Part shown: positions 47,715-58,664 of the stretch, in pieces | Position numbering within the stretch: the stretch's first letter is position 1 | How the letters are laid out: each line of letters opens with the position of its first letter | Source: Trichosphaerium sp. ATCC 40318 | Lineage: Eukaryota > Discosea > Flabellinia > Trichosidae | DNA: 64,000 nt | NCBI GenBank assembly: GCA_038496445.1 | Contig: JALMLS010000277.1 | Span: 310,001 to 374,000, forward strand | Direction: 5' to 3' | Translations under genes and position numbers: made by a program | The notes under the pieces: model-generated | Told to the model about the DNA's origin: nothing | Database searches by the model: none | What the model saw: only the letters and a program-made list of their open reading frames with translations

Positions 47715-49341
47715 ATGTCTCACGAGCCATCAGTTAACTATGTACCTTCGGAATTGACGCTTGCTACGCGCAATGCAGGTACACCGGTTATTTGTCAATT
47801 AGGGTTTTAACAGGCTAGGTATACCTCTGGAGGCATTGAAACACGCCATTACGCCAGTGGGCCTTCATTACTTGCTCGGTCACTACGGTACGTGCTCTGT
47901 CGTGCTAAAAACGCTCACAAATCATAGATATACCCGTAATTGATAGCAAGAAGTACGCTCTTGAGATAAATGGCAAAGTAGGCACGTCTTACCTACTTTA
48001 AAGCAAACACGCTAAATCTAGACTGCCAGGTAAATCCTTGAAGCTAACGTTGGATGATATAAAATCAAGACCCAAAGTAACTCAAGCAGTCACATTAGGT
48101 AATTCCGAAATGCGTTAAAACTTGCTTTTTACGCTTACAGACCTTCAGAATGTGCTGGAAATGGTAGATCTTTAGTATCACCACGTAAAATAAGCCAACC
48201 ATGGATCTATAATGCTGTTGGCACTTATGAATGGACAGGAACTCCACTTGGACCGATACTGAAAGAAGCAGGTACGTGCTATTATCGACAATATCACGTG
48301 ATTACTTCTATTTCTTTTCGAATTTCTTAGCGTTCCTACTTTTAGGTATTGGTGATGGTGCGGTCGATGTTGTCTTTACTGGAATGGATAAGGGTATGGA
48401 AGGCGTACTACAGTACTACCAGCGAAAGTTGACAGTGGCGCAAGCCATGGAGGAGGTATGTAGACAGTTAAAAAATATTATTGAGTAACAATTTCTTTAG
48501 CAAGTGATGCTTGCTTATGAAATGAACGGCATACCTCTGTTACCACAGCATGGCGCGCCACTTCGTCTAGTAGTTCCAGGATGGTAATAGAATATTCTAA
48601 GTACTTTTTCATAACTGATTGCGTAGGTACGGAATGGCAAGCGTTAAAGTGCGTGACAACTTGGGCTGTTAAAAAAATTTCTTCAGAAAATTGTTTTTTT
48701 GATAAAGAGCTAACTCTGATAGTGGCTTGCACGTATTGAAGTGGTTGATTTCAACTTTAATGGTCCACAACAACAATCGTATACCTTTAGACAGTCAAGT
48801 ACAAGTCCTAGGACAGAAGTAACCGAAATTTCAGTTAGATCACTTATGGTACCTCCTGGTATCCCAACTTTCTTGAAGCGTCACAGATTAGTGACAGTGG
48901 GTACTGTAGAGATTACGTAAGCTTAGTAATTTAATTACATGTTCTTTTAAATACTTACAACATTCGCAAGAGGCCGCGCTTGGGCTGGTAGCAAGGCTAT
49001 CACAAAAGTAGAGTTTTCTTCGGATAACGGTGCTACTTGGAAGGATGCAACCATTGAAAAAGATTCTACGTTATCGAAGTATGCTTGGACTGGTTGGTCA
49101 GTTTCTTGGGATGCCAAAGAAGGTAGTTTGATTGTTGATATACTTTTGCTTTTCTAATGTTTTTTTGGAAAAAGGCGACTGTGTTTTGCGTTGTAGAGCA
49201 ACAGATGATGCTGGTAATGTACAACCGGAAGAATGTGAATGGAATTATGGTGGTTATGCTGTTAATCCATGGCAAAAAGTTATTGTCAAGGTAGTACCTA
49301 AAGCAGAACTAGAATTGAACAGAGATGCCAAAAAATGGTAA
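47715..49341 (+). CDS. SUOX: Sulfite oxidase (molybdopterin enzyme)
   Basis: About ten exons from ATG 47715-47717 (MSHEPSVNYVPSELTLATRN). Key parts: ITPVGLHYLLGHYG and IPVIDSKKYALEINGKVG, then PSECAGNGRSLVSP, whose Cys (codon 48151-48153) is the molybdenum ligand. It continues with GDGAVDVVFTGMDKG, MLAYEMNGIPLLPQHGAPLR, LVVPGWYGMASVKW, and the dimerisation domain (GRAWAGSKAITKVEFSSDNG, WVSVSWDAKEG-like, GYAVNPWQK). There is no N-terminal cytochrome b5 domain or heme His pair, so it resembles the short plant/peroxisomal form. No clear SKL-type C-terminus (ends DAKKW). It oxidises sulfite to sulfate in sulfur amino-acid breakdown. The intron near 48275-48345 includes a CACGTG. Confidence 0.92.
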
Positions 49342-49614
49342 AAAAAACCGTTTCGGAGATTTTTTTCAAAGTCTGTTGGTATTGTTCCGAGATGTAAATG
49401 TCTTATTAAAACAACATTGAGAAAAAGATGTAATTTTATGTTGCTTGATGACTACGTCGATCACAAGGACAAGTACTGCAACTATGACAGTAATCGTGAT
49501 GGAGATAAAAAATGAAGGATTGGAGAAAATGAAACGTGAAGTAATGCGGGCTGATACAATAACATAAATGATAATTGCTTTTGTTAAGCCAGGAAGAGTT
49601 TATAAACTTATTAT

Positions 49615-50410
49615 TTAAATAATGCCGTTGAGGGTAATTTTGCCAAAATAACGTAAAGTCCCTCGGTAATCTGAAGCACTGTAAGGATAGATACGAATTG
49701 TCGCTGAGGTTGTAGCAACAGTGCCAGATGAGAAATCGATTTGAAGTCCTGCTGCGAATGGTCTGGAGGGAACTGAGCTTGGACCAAACTTAACGAAAGC
49801 TCCGCCGTCAATAGAAACCTGAAAGCTGAATCCCCTTGGTCCCTTGCTACTACTTCTATGATGGAACCTGTGAAAGAGAAGCAAATAAGCTAGTTGCAAC
49901 AAAAAATCACATGAATGTGTTCAATCAAAAAAAAATACTGTCTACTTACATAACGTTACTAAGTGTCGTGGCTGCGGAGGTTGTAAAACCAAACTCAAGA
50001 TATTCCGATAGCGCAACAGCATCTTCCAGTGTATTCCCAGGTTTGAATCCTATTTGGTTGTTAAACATGGCGCTACGAGTTGGGTTTTTTCAGTTCAAAA
50101 CAAAAACCATCAGAGTGAGATTGTAAAAAAAGCTGCTAAGATGCGTTTTGTACCTGCTGAGTTAAACGCGTTCTTTGTTGCTCTTTCGTATATACCACTC
50201 CCTCTCACGAATGCACCTGGTGTAATCTCACATGCAGATGAACTGGCCGTTAGAAACGGCGCCTCTGTGGCATCGTATTCAACAAGTACGACCTAAAAGT
50301 AAACAGTTTAGATTTCTGTGTACAACAGTTTCCGGAGTTCTGGAGATGTAACGTACTTGACTTACTACAAGATGTAGTACAGCAACAAATATGATAGAGA
50401 AGGTACGCAT
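49615..50410 (-). CDS. Secreted beta-rich protein of bacterial-like type
   Basis: About four exons. ATG at 50408-50410 gives a signal peptide (MRTFSIIFVAVLHLVVSQ), then VVLVEYDATEAPFLTASS, GAFVRGSGIYERATKNAF, YLEFGFTTSAATTLSN, RGFSFQVSIDGGAFVKFG, ATIRIYPYSASDYRGTLRYF and GKITLNGII at the stop. This pattern (Y-D/F-T, 'G..RGSG', 'Y..F.....G....L', 'S.DGG..F', 'R.Y.Y') is common in bacterial secreted proteins with choice-of-anchor or PEP-CTERM sorting, though no sorting tail is present. Function unknown. It may have come from bacteria or be an old shared fold. Confidence 0.65.
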
Positions 50411-51047
50411 GTTGTTTGTGATAACTACGTTGTACGTTTGTTTTCGTCCATTCATTGAAACTGTTCCGACACGAGGAGTCTCTTAAAAAAACGTGATCGC
50501 CCGTGCATTGTTACATTTCACGTACCATCTCGACGGTTCTTTATATTCCGTGGTTGATTTAAGCTACGGCTATGGGTTTTTCAATAATGGCCTGAGTTAG
50601 CTGCCTCTTTAAAGGTTACTGCTATTCCAAAGGCCGCAGAGTTGAGTTAAAACAAACAAGCGAACTATAAATAAAAATGTTTGCAGAATTTGCATTACCC
50701 ACAACCTGGCAGTACTCAAAAAAGCTGCTAACAAAGTAACCAAAAACACTGCTATAAATGTTAATTGTTTAATATCAATTAGGTTTGCTGCCACCGGGGC
50801 CTGTACATGGGTGTTTATTTTCTATTTTTCTAGAAATTTTAGGTGCAATGTTTTTACCACTCCACCTCCCTACTTTATATAATCATATGATCCAGATTAT
50901 TCGATTACAACATGTCCATTTCTATCATAAGCAACCGCCGTTTGGTTGAAGATGTCCTTTAGTAAATCACGTGATTCTAAGGGCCACACTTGTTAAGAGT
51001 ACCGGTTTTGCAAATGTGATAATACAACAGTTTTGTTACAAATAAAA
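50411..51047. other. Region between secreted protein and repeat/nuclease gene, with a possible small membrane protein
   Basis: A minus-strand stretch at 50609-50794 reads APVAANLIDIKQLTFIAVFL then VTLLAAFLSTA; if a GTTGTG...ATAG intron is removed it ends SNL at a stop. It could be the last exon of a short tail-anchored protein, with TATATAAAG-like AT-rich sequence near 50872-50880 upstream. No in-frame ATG was found, so I do not call a gene. Confidence 0.35.
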
Positions 51048-53139
51048 CTATTTGTAAAAGTTATCAATAGATTTGTTCATAATTGAACCCTTGTGATCAT
51101 TATACACTAGAGGTATATCTGGCCTGTACTAAAGTTAAAAAAACATCTCTTAAGGTGAACAAAATAGAGCAGCATCAAGAGTAAGCGGCACCAAAATACT
51201 TCAAGATGTAAACGTAAAGGGTTTTACCTTTCTTTTGCAATTGTTGCTGCCAAAGAGTCTTTTGTTTTATCCCACCAATATGGTATAATTATTACAGTCA
51301 AACCTAAGGTAAATTAAAACAAAGTAAAAAAGGGAGACATCTCAAGGAGCTCCAATTTTGGTACCTCCATTTTGACACATTTCTTTTTTAATTTTATCTC
51401 TCTTTTGTTGTACATGCGATGGCCCTGTCCATTGCTGATTATCCTGATAGTGATGTTCCCCTTGTTAAAAAAATAAAGATAAGAATAAGAAAGAGACAGA
51501 ATATATTTTTAAAGAGTACCTTGGTATTCAACAACAAGGTTAAACAAAGGCACATAAATATCGACTTGAATAGGAACAGATTGACCCAAAAATTCCGCCA
51601 AGTTATACTCTTCAAATACATCTGTACCGCTGGGTAGCGCTTGTTGAACTTGCCGAAGAAGAAACCTAACAAAAAGAAAGTAAGAAATAAGTGAGAAAAT
51701 AGGGAGCCTAGAAAAATCGAACTTTTTTTTTGTACAACTCACTTTTGTGCAGAGCGCTTCCTATCTCTATGAAAGAGACTCCAGTCCCATTTAATATCTT
51801 TATATAATTTCTTGAGTATTTTAGGGAAAAGTCCTCTTTGTACTAAAGTATATCCACCAAGGTCTTTGATTTGTAGATAAGAAATATTGTACCAGTCTTT
51901 TGGATCCTTTATGTTTAAATCTTTTTCAACGTCTACAGTACTGGTAAAACAACAGTTTGTGTTTATAAATAATCTCATACCGTTGAGGAAGCTTGTTATA
52001 TTCTCAAAATTGTTCCAAAAGCCCATTGGAACACATCTAAAGATGAAACTTAGACGGTCTTTTTTCTATTAAAAACGCTCACTTGAATTTATACGTTTTC
52101 CAGGTATATTGAGGATACACAGTTCTCAAAGCATCAGGCAGAGATTTATATCTATAACGATATAAGTAAGAATATCTTAGAACTAATATTGCTGAGTTTG
52201 TGGAAGGACAACTTACTCTCTTGCCAAACCAAAGTAACCACCTATGTTTTGTAATCTTTCTACTGTTAATGTATACCAATCATCGAATGTTTTCATTCCA
52301 AGTTCATCTCCTATACCCTCAAAGTATACAACATGATTTTTTTTATCTTCAAAAAAGAATCGCAGCGTTGTACTACACCTCAGAGTTAATCACGTGGTGT
52401 TTAAAACAAAAACATTGGTTCTAAAAACGTGATTTAAAAAGCACTCACGTGAACTCCCATGGCTTCCAATCAAATTCAGGATACAACACAGACATTGCGC
52501 TGGATATTGTATTATTATACCTTCAAAAAAAGTAAGCACAATCAGGGCAGAAGCCAATAAAAGCGAAACAAGAAATGATTGCTCGGGATTTTTTTTTGTA
52601 CCTGTTTAAGATACCACTACCACCACAAGCCAGAATATCGTCTCTGGGGATATGGTACCAATCACTTGTGCAATGTACAGCAAGTCTACTTCCTACATAA
52701 TCAAATCGTCGCCTCTGTCTTGTGATATTGTCCCAGTAGTCCCGAGGGACGCTATTTTAGTTATTTTTTGGTGTTGCAGGTTAGTGGCTCGTACCTTGTA
52801 ACATCTTTTCTGTATTTATGATTAGATGGCAGTAATGCCTTTAATAGCGCTGGGACAGAATCGTCATACCTTAGAGGTAAGTATTTTCAACGTTTAAACG
52901 TTATTGTACTTTTTTAAAAGGGTTGATACGCCTACTCCGCGTATTAATCGTTGTGAAACGGTTTGCCAGCCATCTGATGTACATACATGTAATTTTCTTG
53001 CGATATGCTGTAATTCGTGGCGTTGATTATCTATACTGTTCCAATAGCCATATGTCTTGTGGTTTAATGACTTTTTGGTTGTCTTGGGATAGTAACCTCG
53101 ACGTTTGACACGTTTGGCACTTGATGATATGGCACTCAT
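51048..53139 (-). CDS. W-repeat protein with C-terminal PD-(D/E)XK nuclease domain
   Basis: About 11 exons from ATG 53137-53139. A basic, Tyr-rich start leads into four degenerate repeats of about 70 residues. Each follows Y/FW-x2-I-x2-Q/N...F...L then DWYxI...GG..L..xY..S...AL...YP...W..W-F (for example YWDNITRQRRRFDYVGSRLA, then DWYHIPRDDILACGGSGILN and MSVLYPEFDWKPWEF). The last repeat (DWYNISYLQIKDLGGYTLVQ) is followed by RSAQKFLLRQVQQALP, FEEYNLAEFLGQSVPIQVDI and LVVEYQGEHHYQD across an intron, and KRDKIKKEMCQNGGLTVIII then PYWWDK. The E...QVD...EYQG-H set is the active-site signature of Vsr/DUF559-like restriction-fold nucleases. Stop at 51048. A DNA- or RNA-directed role is inferred; the cell compartment is unknown. 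Confidence 0.75.
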
Positions 53140-53634
53140 TCATCGTAGCGTGGCAGGTTGCGTAAGTCGCGAACAGCCGTATTTGGTTGGCAATTAGAGT
53201 CTAATAAAGACTTTAATTCTCTACAACAATCTTTCGGAATATTGTTCGTTTATTATTACTTAAGGACCCTTAAATAGCTATCTCTGCCGTTAAAGATAGT
53301 GCTTGTTATTACAACACAGGTGGTGCGAGTATATTGCAATCTTTATTGGGTTAATCTCAGTGCAAACAGTCCTGTGTTCGACAGATAAATTATTCACTAG
53401 TTGGTGTTTTCAGTGAACATACAAGCTGCCAATAAATAAGTGCTTGTGCAAGTACTGTTCGTAAAATTTTATACCCTTTGAATCTTATGATCAGAAAGCA
53501 TGTTTCCATGTGCGAAAGTAGTAAGATTGGTTTCAGGAATATTTATTTGAAGTTTTGTTTGTACATTTTATATTCTTTTTTATGATACAGTTTTAGTTTT
53601 GTTGTTTTTCTGTTTTCTTACTTTAACGATTACT
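53140..53634. promoter_or_regulatory. Spacer upstream of the repeat/nuclease gene
   Basis: 495 bp between the start of the W-repeat gene and the stop of the RapGAP gene. It presumably holds the promoter of the former and the 3' untranslated region of the latter; nothing else seen. Confidence 0.4.
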
Positions 53635-56600
53635 TTACAAGTGAATAGTATTACATTCAAAAGCTCTTCCTTCTACCTGTGGTATAGAAGGCAAAGAAGC
53701 CCTACTTGCACTTCTTCTAGAATGAGTAGAAATAGGAGAAAGTACTTTTGCAGGTTTTGATTTAGAACGTCGTCTCTTCTTTGGTGCGGGCTTTATCTCT
53801 GAGGTACTATGATACGTTTTTGTACCAAAAAGCATAGCAATTGATCCTTTAGTTTTTGTACCAGAACTAGTCCTAGACCTCCCTTTTCGTGCTAATTAAC
53901 AGGTGTTAGCTTTTATTTGTCAATCCTCAAAAAAAAGGAAATTTCGGGGTTTTTTCGTACCCAGATTGTCAAGCGAGTTACTACCTTTCAAATGTATTTT
54001 GGAAGTCTTTGATGTTGCTCTCATAGAATGTCTCCTAGGTGATAACCATGTTAAAAATACTTGTTGTTGTTGGACTTAACGGTACGTACTTTTTCTTGTT
54101 AGGTAAACGGTGTTGGTCTACGTGAGAACTCAAGCGTCGTGATTTTATTGTCTATTAAGACAAATTAGAAACACATGTTGAAATGTTAACAAAAAAGAAA
54201 CTTACTTGATAACTTTCTGTCAAATTTAACAAGCGTTGCTGTCTAAGACCACTCATACGAGTACTCAATAATGGAACTGTACGAAGAGCTGTTCGGTCAG
54301 CGTTGATTACTAAAAAGTGGTAAGAGGAGGACACAAGGGGAAGATTTCTGAGAGGCAAACAAATACATACATTTTGTTATAAAACGTATTTGGTCTTCTT
54401 CCGAATCTTCAAGTTGTTCTGGTAGGTAAGGTGGATATGGAGTTATAGGCTTTTTATTGGCAAATTCGACCCTGTGAATAAGTTGTCAGTAATTATGTTA
54501 GACAAGGCGACATACCTATACCGTATAGTGCGATCTTTTGCACGTTCTTTTCTAACAACAACAAAAACTTCTAAATAATTATTGTTAGTTGGAGAAGCTG
54601 CGTTTCAGGACTACGCACGGTTGACTTGTGATCGTATCAAAGACAGATCTAGGGGTTCTTTACCTTCTCTGAATATTATTACAACACAGTCATTACCAAT
54701 GTGTCGTTTTCTAGGGAAGGGAGTAAATGAGGTGTTGTTCATTGAATCGCATAGAAAAGGCGAAAAAAAAAATTCATGTCGTGCCTAGTTGGATCAGAAG
54801 GATATATAGGAATAAGCGTTGAAACGTGATAACACACTTGTAAATCTCCCATTTGTTTATAAACTGTATGTTTCCCTGTGAGGTCAGCTTGAGGGCATTA
54901 GTACATAAGCAAAACAATAAAAACAGTTTTTCACAATCAGAAAAAAAAAGAAACTGAAAGAATTAATTACTTTTTGTATCCAGCGAAGCGTTGAATCCTT
55001 TGAACCCTTTAAGGACCACTCGGTTACCCAAAAACCTTAGAAAAGCCTCGAAAGAGGGTGAGTGATGAGCTATAATAAAGACATAAGAACACCAATGCAA
55101 CACAACACAACAATACGTACTATTTTCATACCACTCATCTTCAGTTTTCTGCTTACAAGGAGCATAGAGAACACCAAAAGCATAATTCTTCTTATGAGAA
55201 ACATCGCTATCTATTTTAGATAGTTCAGGGAATATTATAGGGTTTCCTATCTAAAGCGACAATCAGTAAATTAACATTTTTGATAACAAGAGGTAGTGTT
55301 ACTCGTGCAAAGTTCATTTTATCCAACACTTCAGGAGTGTGATTTAACTCAACATCTGCAAGGTACTTAAGTTGCTCCTTTTTTCCCGTAATTCTTTTGG
55401 GCACCATGCGTCTTTTAACACCCTGTATCCAAAAGTAAGCTTTCGAACATATATTTTCAACAAAAATAAAAGAGACACAAGAGCTATCTACACGAACAAG
55501 TAGTACTATGTTTAGATAAACTTAAGCGAGTCCCACTTAAGACAAACACTTATGCCCTTATATTAGAACGTACATTAACACCAAAAACCAGTGCTATGGT
55601 ATCTTTGAGTTCCGTAGTCTTGACACAAAATACAAACGGATCGAAACTCAATTTGTCGTCTATCCATATTTTTGAGTCTAATAACGTCATTTAGTATAAT
55701 AGTGTACGGGTATTATTAATTAATAAAACAAGCAAAGCAAAATACTATTAAAAAACTAGTTTGAGTTTAAGGCAAGTGCAAACGTACTCATATGTGTAAA
55801 ATTATCTTCGAAAAAAATCTCGTTTTCTATTACTCTCGGCGAATCAAGTTGCTTTCTACGTTTACCAGTTTCGAACTCATATCCCTCTATGGATGTATCT
55901 ATAAGAAGACACTTATCCTTAGCAGTCTAAATAAACGTAAGCGATGTAAGAACAAGATGTAGAGGCTAACCAATGACCACGATTTTTGTGGTTTAACATC
56001 TGACCAAGCGTTATTATTTTTAATTGTATATTTATATACTTCACGTGTCAGTTTATCAAAATCAAATCCTTCACCAACATAATTATTATTATGTTGAAAT
56101 ATAATATCATCTTTACATAAAGCAACAACACCACCTAATTGCCTACGGAAGAAAAACGTTAGAAGTTGAAGAAAAAGTAGCCAAAAAAAATTGCGAGAAA
56201 AGTTTTCTAGTAAAATGATAGCGAAATCACTTACTTTTCGTCACCACGTGGAGTAATTTGAGGATATCCCTCTTCCATGGCATTAGATATAGACTCCAAT
56301 GACTTTTGTGACAAGCAATACTTCTCACCGTAGAGCATACCAAATGAGCTGTAAAGATACTGTTCTTTATCAATAAGAAGAACACCAGGAAACTGTGTAT
56401 TCTTTAAGAACGCCTTAGCCTGAGCAGGCGTTCCGTTTGTCAGTCCTACTATATTTACTCCCATACTCTCTAATTCGTCCATTTTCTCATTAAATAGTGC
56501 TGTTGTACGATAAGTATGTGCACTAGAAGCAAAGTAAGAAATTCATCGGGTGAATTTTTTTTGTACCAGCCGAGATGACGTAAAAAAACAACTACTGTTG

Positions 56601-57503
56601 GATAATCTCCAATCGCAGTTTTAAAATCAATAGACTCATTAGATGCAGTCTTAAGTATAGTCATGTAAGGGTCTAGTAAAGGTGTGTAAGTTACAATATC
56701 AGAAAACCAAACGAAAGTCCGAATATTCGTTTGTTTTGTCATTGCGAACAAGCCTTGCTTTCTGATTTATTGGAGTTATCCTTTAATAACTACATCATAA
56801 AAAGAGTTCTTAAAGCGAATTTTGAGAGTACTTTTTTCGCTTTGACCAAAATAGGATACAGGAGTGCGTACCTTTTGCACCAGACGATTCGTCGTCAACT
56901 GTCTGTCCGCTGAAACTGGCAGCAAAGCTCCCTCTACCCGATGCAGACTCTCCTGATAAGGAACGAGTCCGGGTATGTTTCAAGCTTACTGCAGGCTCCG
57001 GAACTGCGCACAGTGTGAGCATATCGTTGTACCATCCTTGCATATCACCTAAGTTAAACAATTAATGTGTTTCTTCTATTATCCTTTGAGTATAGGCGTA
57101 AAAGCGTAAGCAACAGGTCTTTTTGGCATCGTACACGAAGGGTCACCTTGAAGAACATGTTTTTTCCCTCCCTATGTCTTAATTAGCTACACTGTGTATA
57201 CTGCGGGCATGCCTTGGTTTTTATCTCGATCTTAGGCCAGGTGGAGCTCTTTTTATCAAACGCCAATGTTGAACCCTTTAATTCTATTACTCCCTTTGGT
57301 GTGTTGTTCATAGCGACGGTTTGCGATGGATCGTCGTCATAATACGCAATCTGATTAAATAAGCATCTAGCTCAATACTGAGGTAACATTTTGTGACGCA
57401 CTTGTGCATTCAAAGGGTCCAACTGCAACCACAAGGGTTGAAACTTATTTCTAAACTTGCTTTTTTTATTTAAAAAGCCTGCTCTATTCACACCAGCGGA
57501 CAT
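53635..57503 (-). CDS. PH - peroxiredoxin-like (AhpC-TSA_2) - RapGAP multidomain protein
   Basis: About 18 exons. ATG at 57501-57503 starts a PH domain: RAGFLNKKSKFRNKFQPLWL, IAYYDDDPSQ, GVIELKGSTLAF and KKHVLQGDMQGWYNDMLTLC (joined over an intron). A Ser-rich linker follows. A thioredoxin-like PRXL2/AhpC-TSA_2 domain reads YPTVVVFLRHLGW, LESMGVNIVGLTNGTPAQAK and FLKNTQFPGVLLIDKEQYLY; the usual Cys pair is absent (RHLGW). The RapGAP domain has KNYAFGVLYAPCKQKTEDEW, FLRFLGNRVVLKGFKGFNAS, LTGKHTVYKQMGD, CYHVSTLIPIYPSD and KRHIGNDCVVIIF, keeping the catalytic Asn (54692-54694), then VFVVVR. A basic tail (KPAPKKRRRSKSK-like) ends at 53635. It should switch off Rap-type GTPases near membranes. Confidence 0.83.
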
Positions 57504-58046
57504 TATAGGCCTCGCTGGCTCAACAATTACCAGCGTTTGAGTTGTTGCAATTCAATTAAGCGATTAAGATCACTTCTAAGCAAACAAGTCTATTTTTACC
57601 ATCTGCGCTTGTTCGAACTAAAAAAAACCCATCATACACTGCTGTATGCTTCGAAAACTAGTTGGTAAAGGATAAAAAATATAAAACAACGCTAGCGGCG
57701 ATGCGAATTCCATCTTCGGAAAAACACGGACACAGAAAAAACAGCTGTATCTTCACACTTTACAAAAGAATCCTTTTGTTAATATACTGGCTAACATATA
57801 AAACAATGAGAAATAGAGCAAATCAGAGTCAAGGACTATTTATGTTGTTACGGTTGAGCACTTTTTGAGCGGAATCGGTTCAAAGTAGGCCTTGTTGCAA
57901 CAAAACATTCCATATTGATATTACAAAAGCTTTTGTATTTTACATGCTTAATACGCGTGCAGTAATTTTGAAATGAGAGAAAGAGGCAAGTGTGCAGTGT
58001 TTAAGCATCAATCATAAATTGCTTAAACAGTTTTACGTGTTTGGAA
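57504..58046. promoter_or_regulatory. Divergent promoter region of RapGAP and cytochrome b5 genes
   Basis: 543 bp between divergent starts. A 68-codon plus frame (57662-57868) is basic and Ser/Leu-rich without features; I treat it as chance. No repeat or RNA gene seen. Confidence 0.4.
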
Positions 58047-58445
58047 ATGAGCGCTGAAAAGAGTAGTAAAGATGTTGCTTACTATACAGCTGAAGAAGTA
58101 GCAAAACACGACAGTTTAGAAGATTGTTGGGTATTTATTGCTAAAAACAACATCAATACGCTTAATTCAGCGTTTAGGTTATAATTAAAGGCAAAGTTTA
58201 TAATGTAACAGAATTTATTGACGACCACCCTGGCACGCAACGATAATACGTTCATAAGCTCTAATTATATTCTTAGGTGGTGACGAAGTAATTCTAGATG
58301 GTGTATGATCACACTTTTAACAATTTCGTATTTATTAGTTTATTAGGCCGGCACAGATGTCACAGAAGATTTTGAGGATATAGGCCACTCAAGTTCAGCA
58401 ACTACGCTTCTTAAAGACTACTATATTGGCGAATTGAAGTCGTAG
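58047..58445 (+). CDS. Cytochrome b5-type heme-binding protein
   Basis: Four exons. Exon 1 (58047-58130) gives [17 protein letters not shown]; then [27 protein letters not shown] and [20 protein letters not shown] to the stop at 58443-58445. The two axial heme His are in DDHPGGDE (codon 58226-58228) and IGHSS (codon 58386-58388). The protein is about 85 residues with no C-terminal membrane anchor, so a soluble b5. The intron 58233-58276 starts with GC rather than GT (GC-AG), which keeps HPGGDE intact. It could donate electrons to desaturases or reductases; the partner is unknown. Confidence 0.9.
58233..58276 (+). other. Non-canonical GC-AG intron
   Basis: The donor is G|GCACGC and the acceptor CTTAG. 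Removing these 44 nt restores HPGGDE of cytochrome b5; no GT in reach would do so. Confidence 0.7.
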
Positions 58446-58664
58446 AAGGGATTGGTGCACTTTTTAGTGATTGCCTACGCAATAAACCATAATAAAACGC
58501 CTCCAAGATAAGAAAATAAAAACACTTCACGAAACTTCAAAAAAACAAATAAAATGACTTTAAAACAGCTTTGAATCAATAATATCACTTGTCAAAATAC
58601 ACGCAATTAAGAAAAGACGGTCTAGAATGAACTAAAGTTACTTGTGCTCTTTTTATTTAATAAA

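Noticed and set aside
53300-53420. Possible tRNA-like B-box (GTTCGACA near 53377)
   Set aside because: No matching A-box or cloverleaf stems within tRNA spacing.
57662-57868. 68-codon plus-strand frame in a divergent promoter region
   Set aside because: No family features, no Kozak-like or splice evidence; typical of chance frames in AT-rich spacer.
58047-58445. Cytochrome b5 as a detached domain of the sulfite oxidase gene
   Set aside because: The genes are 8.7 kb apart with several complete genes between; each has its own start and stop.
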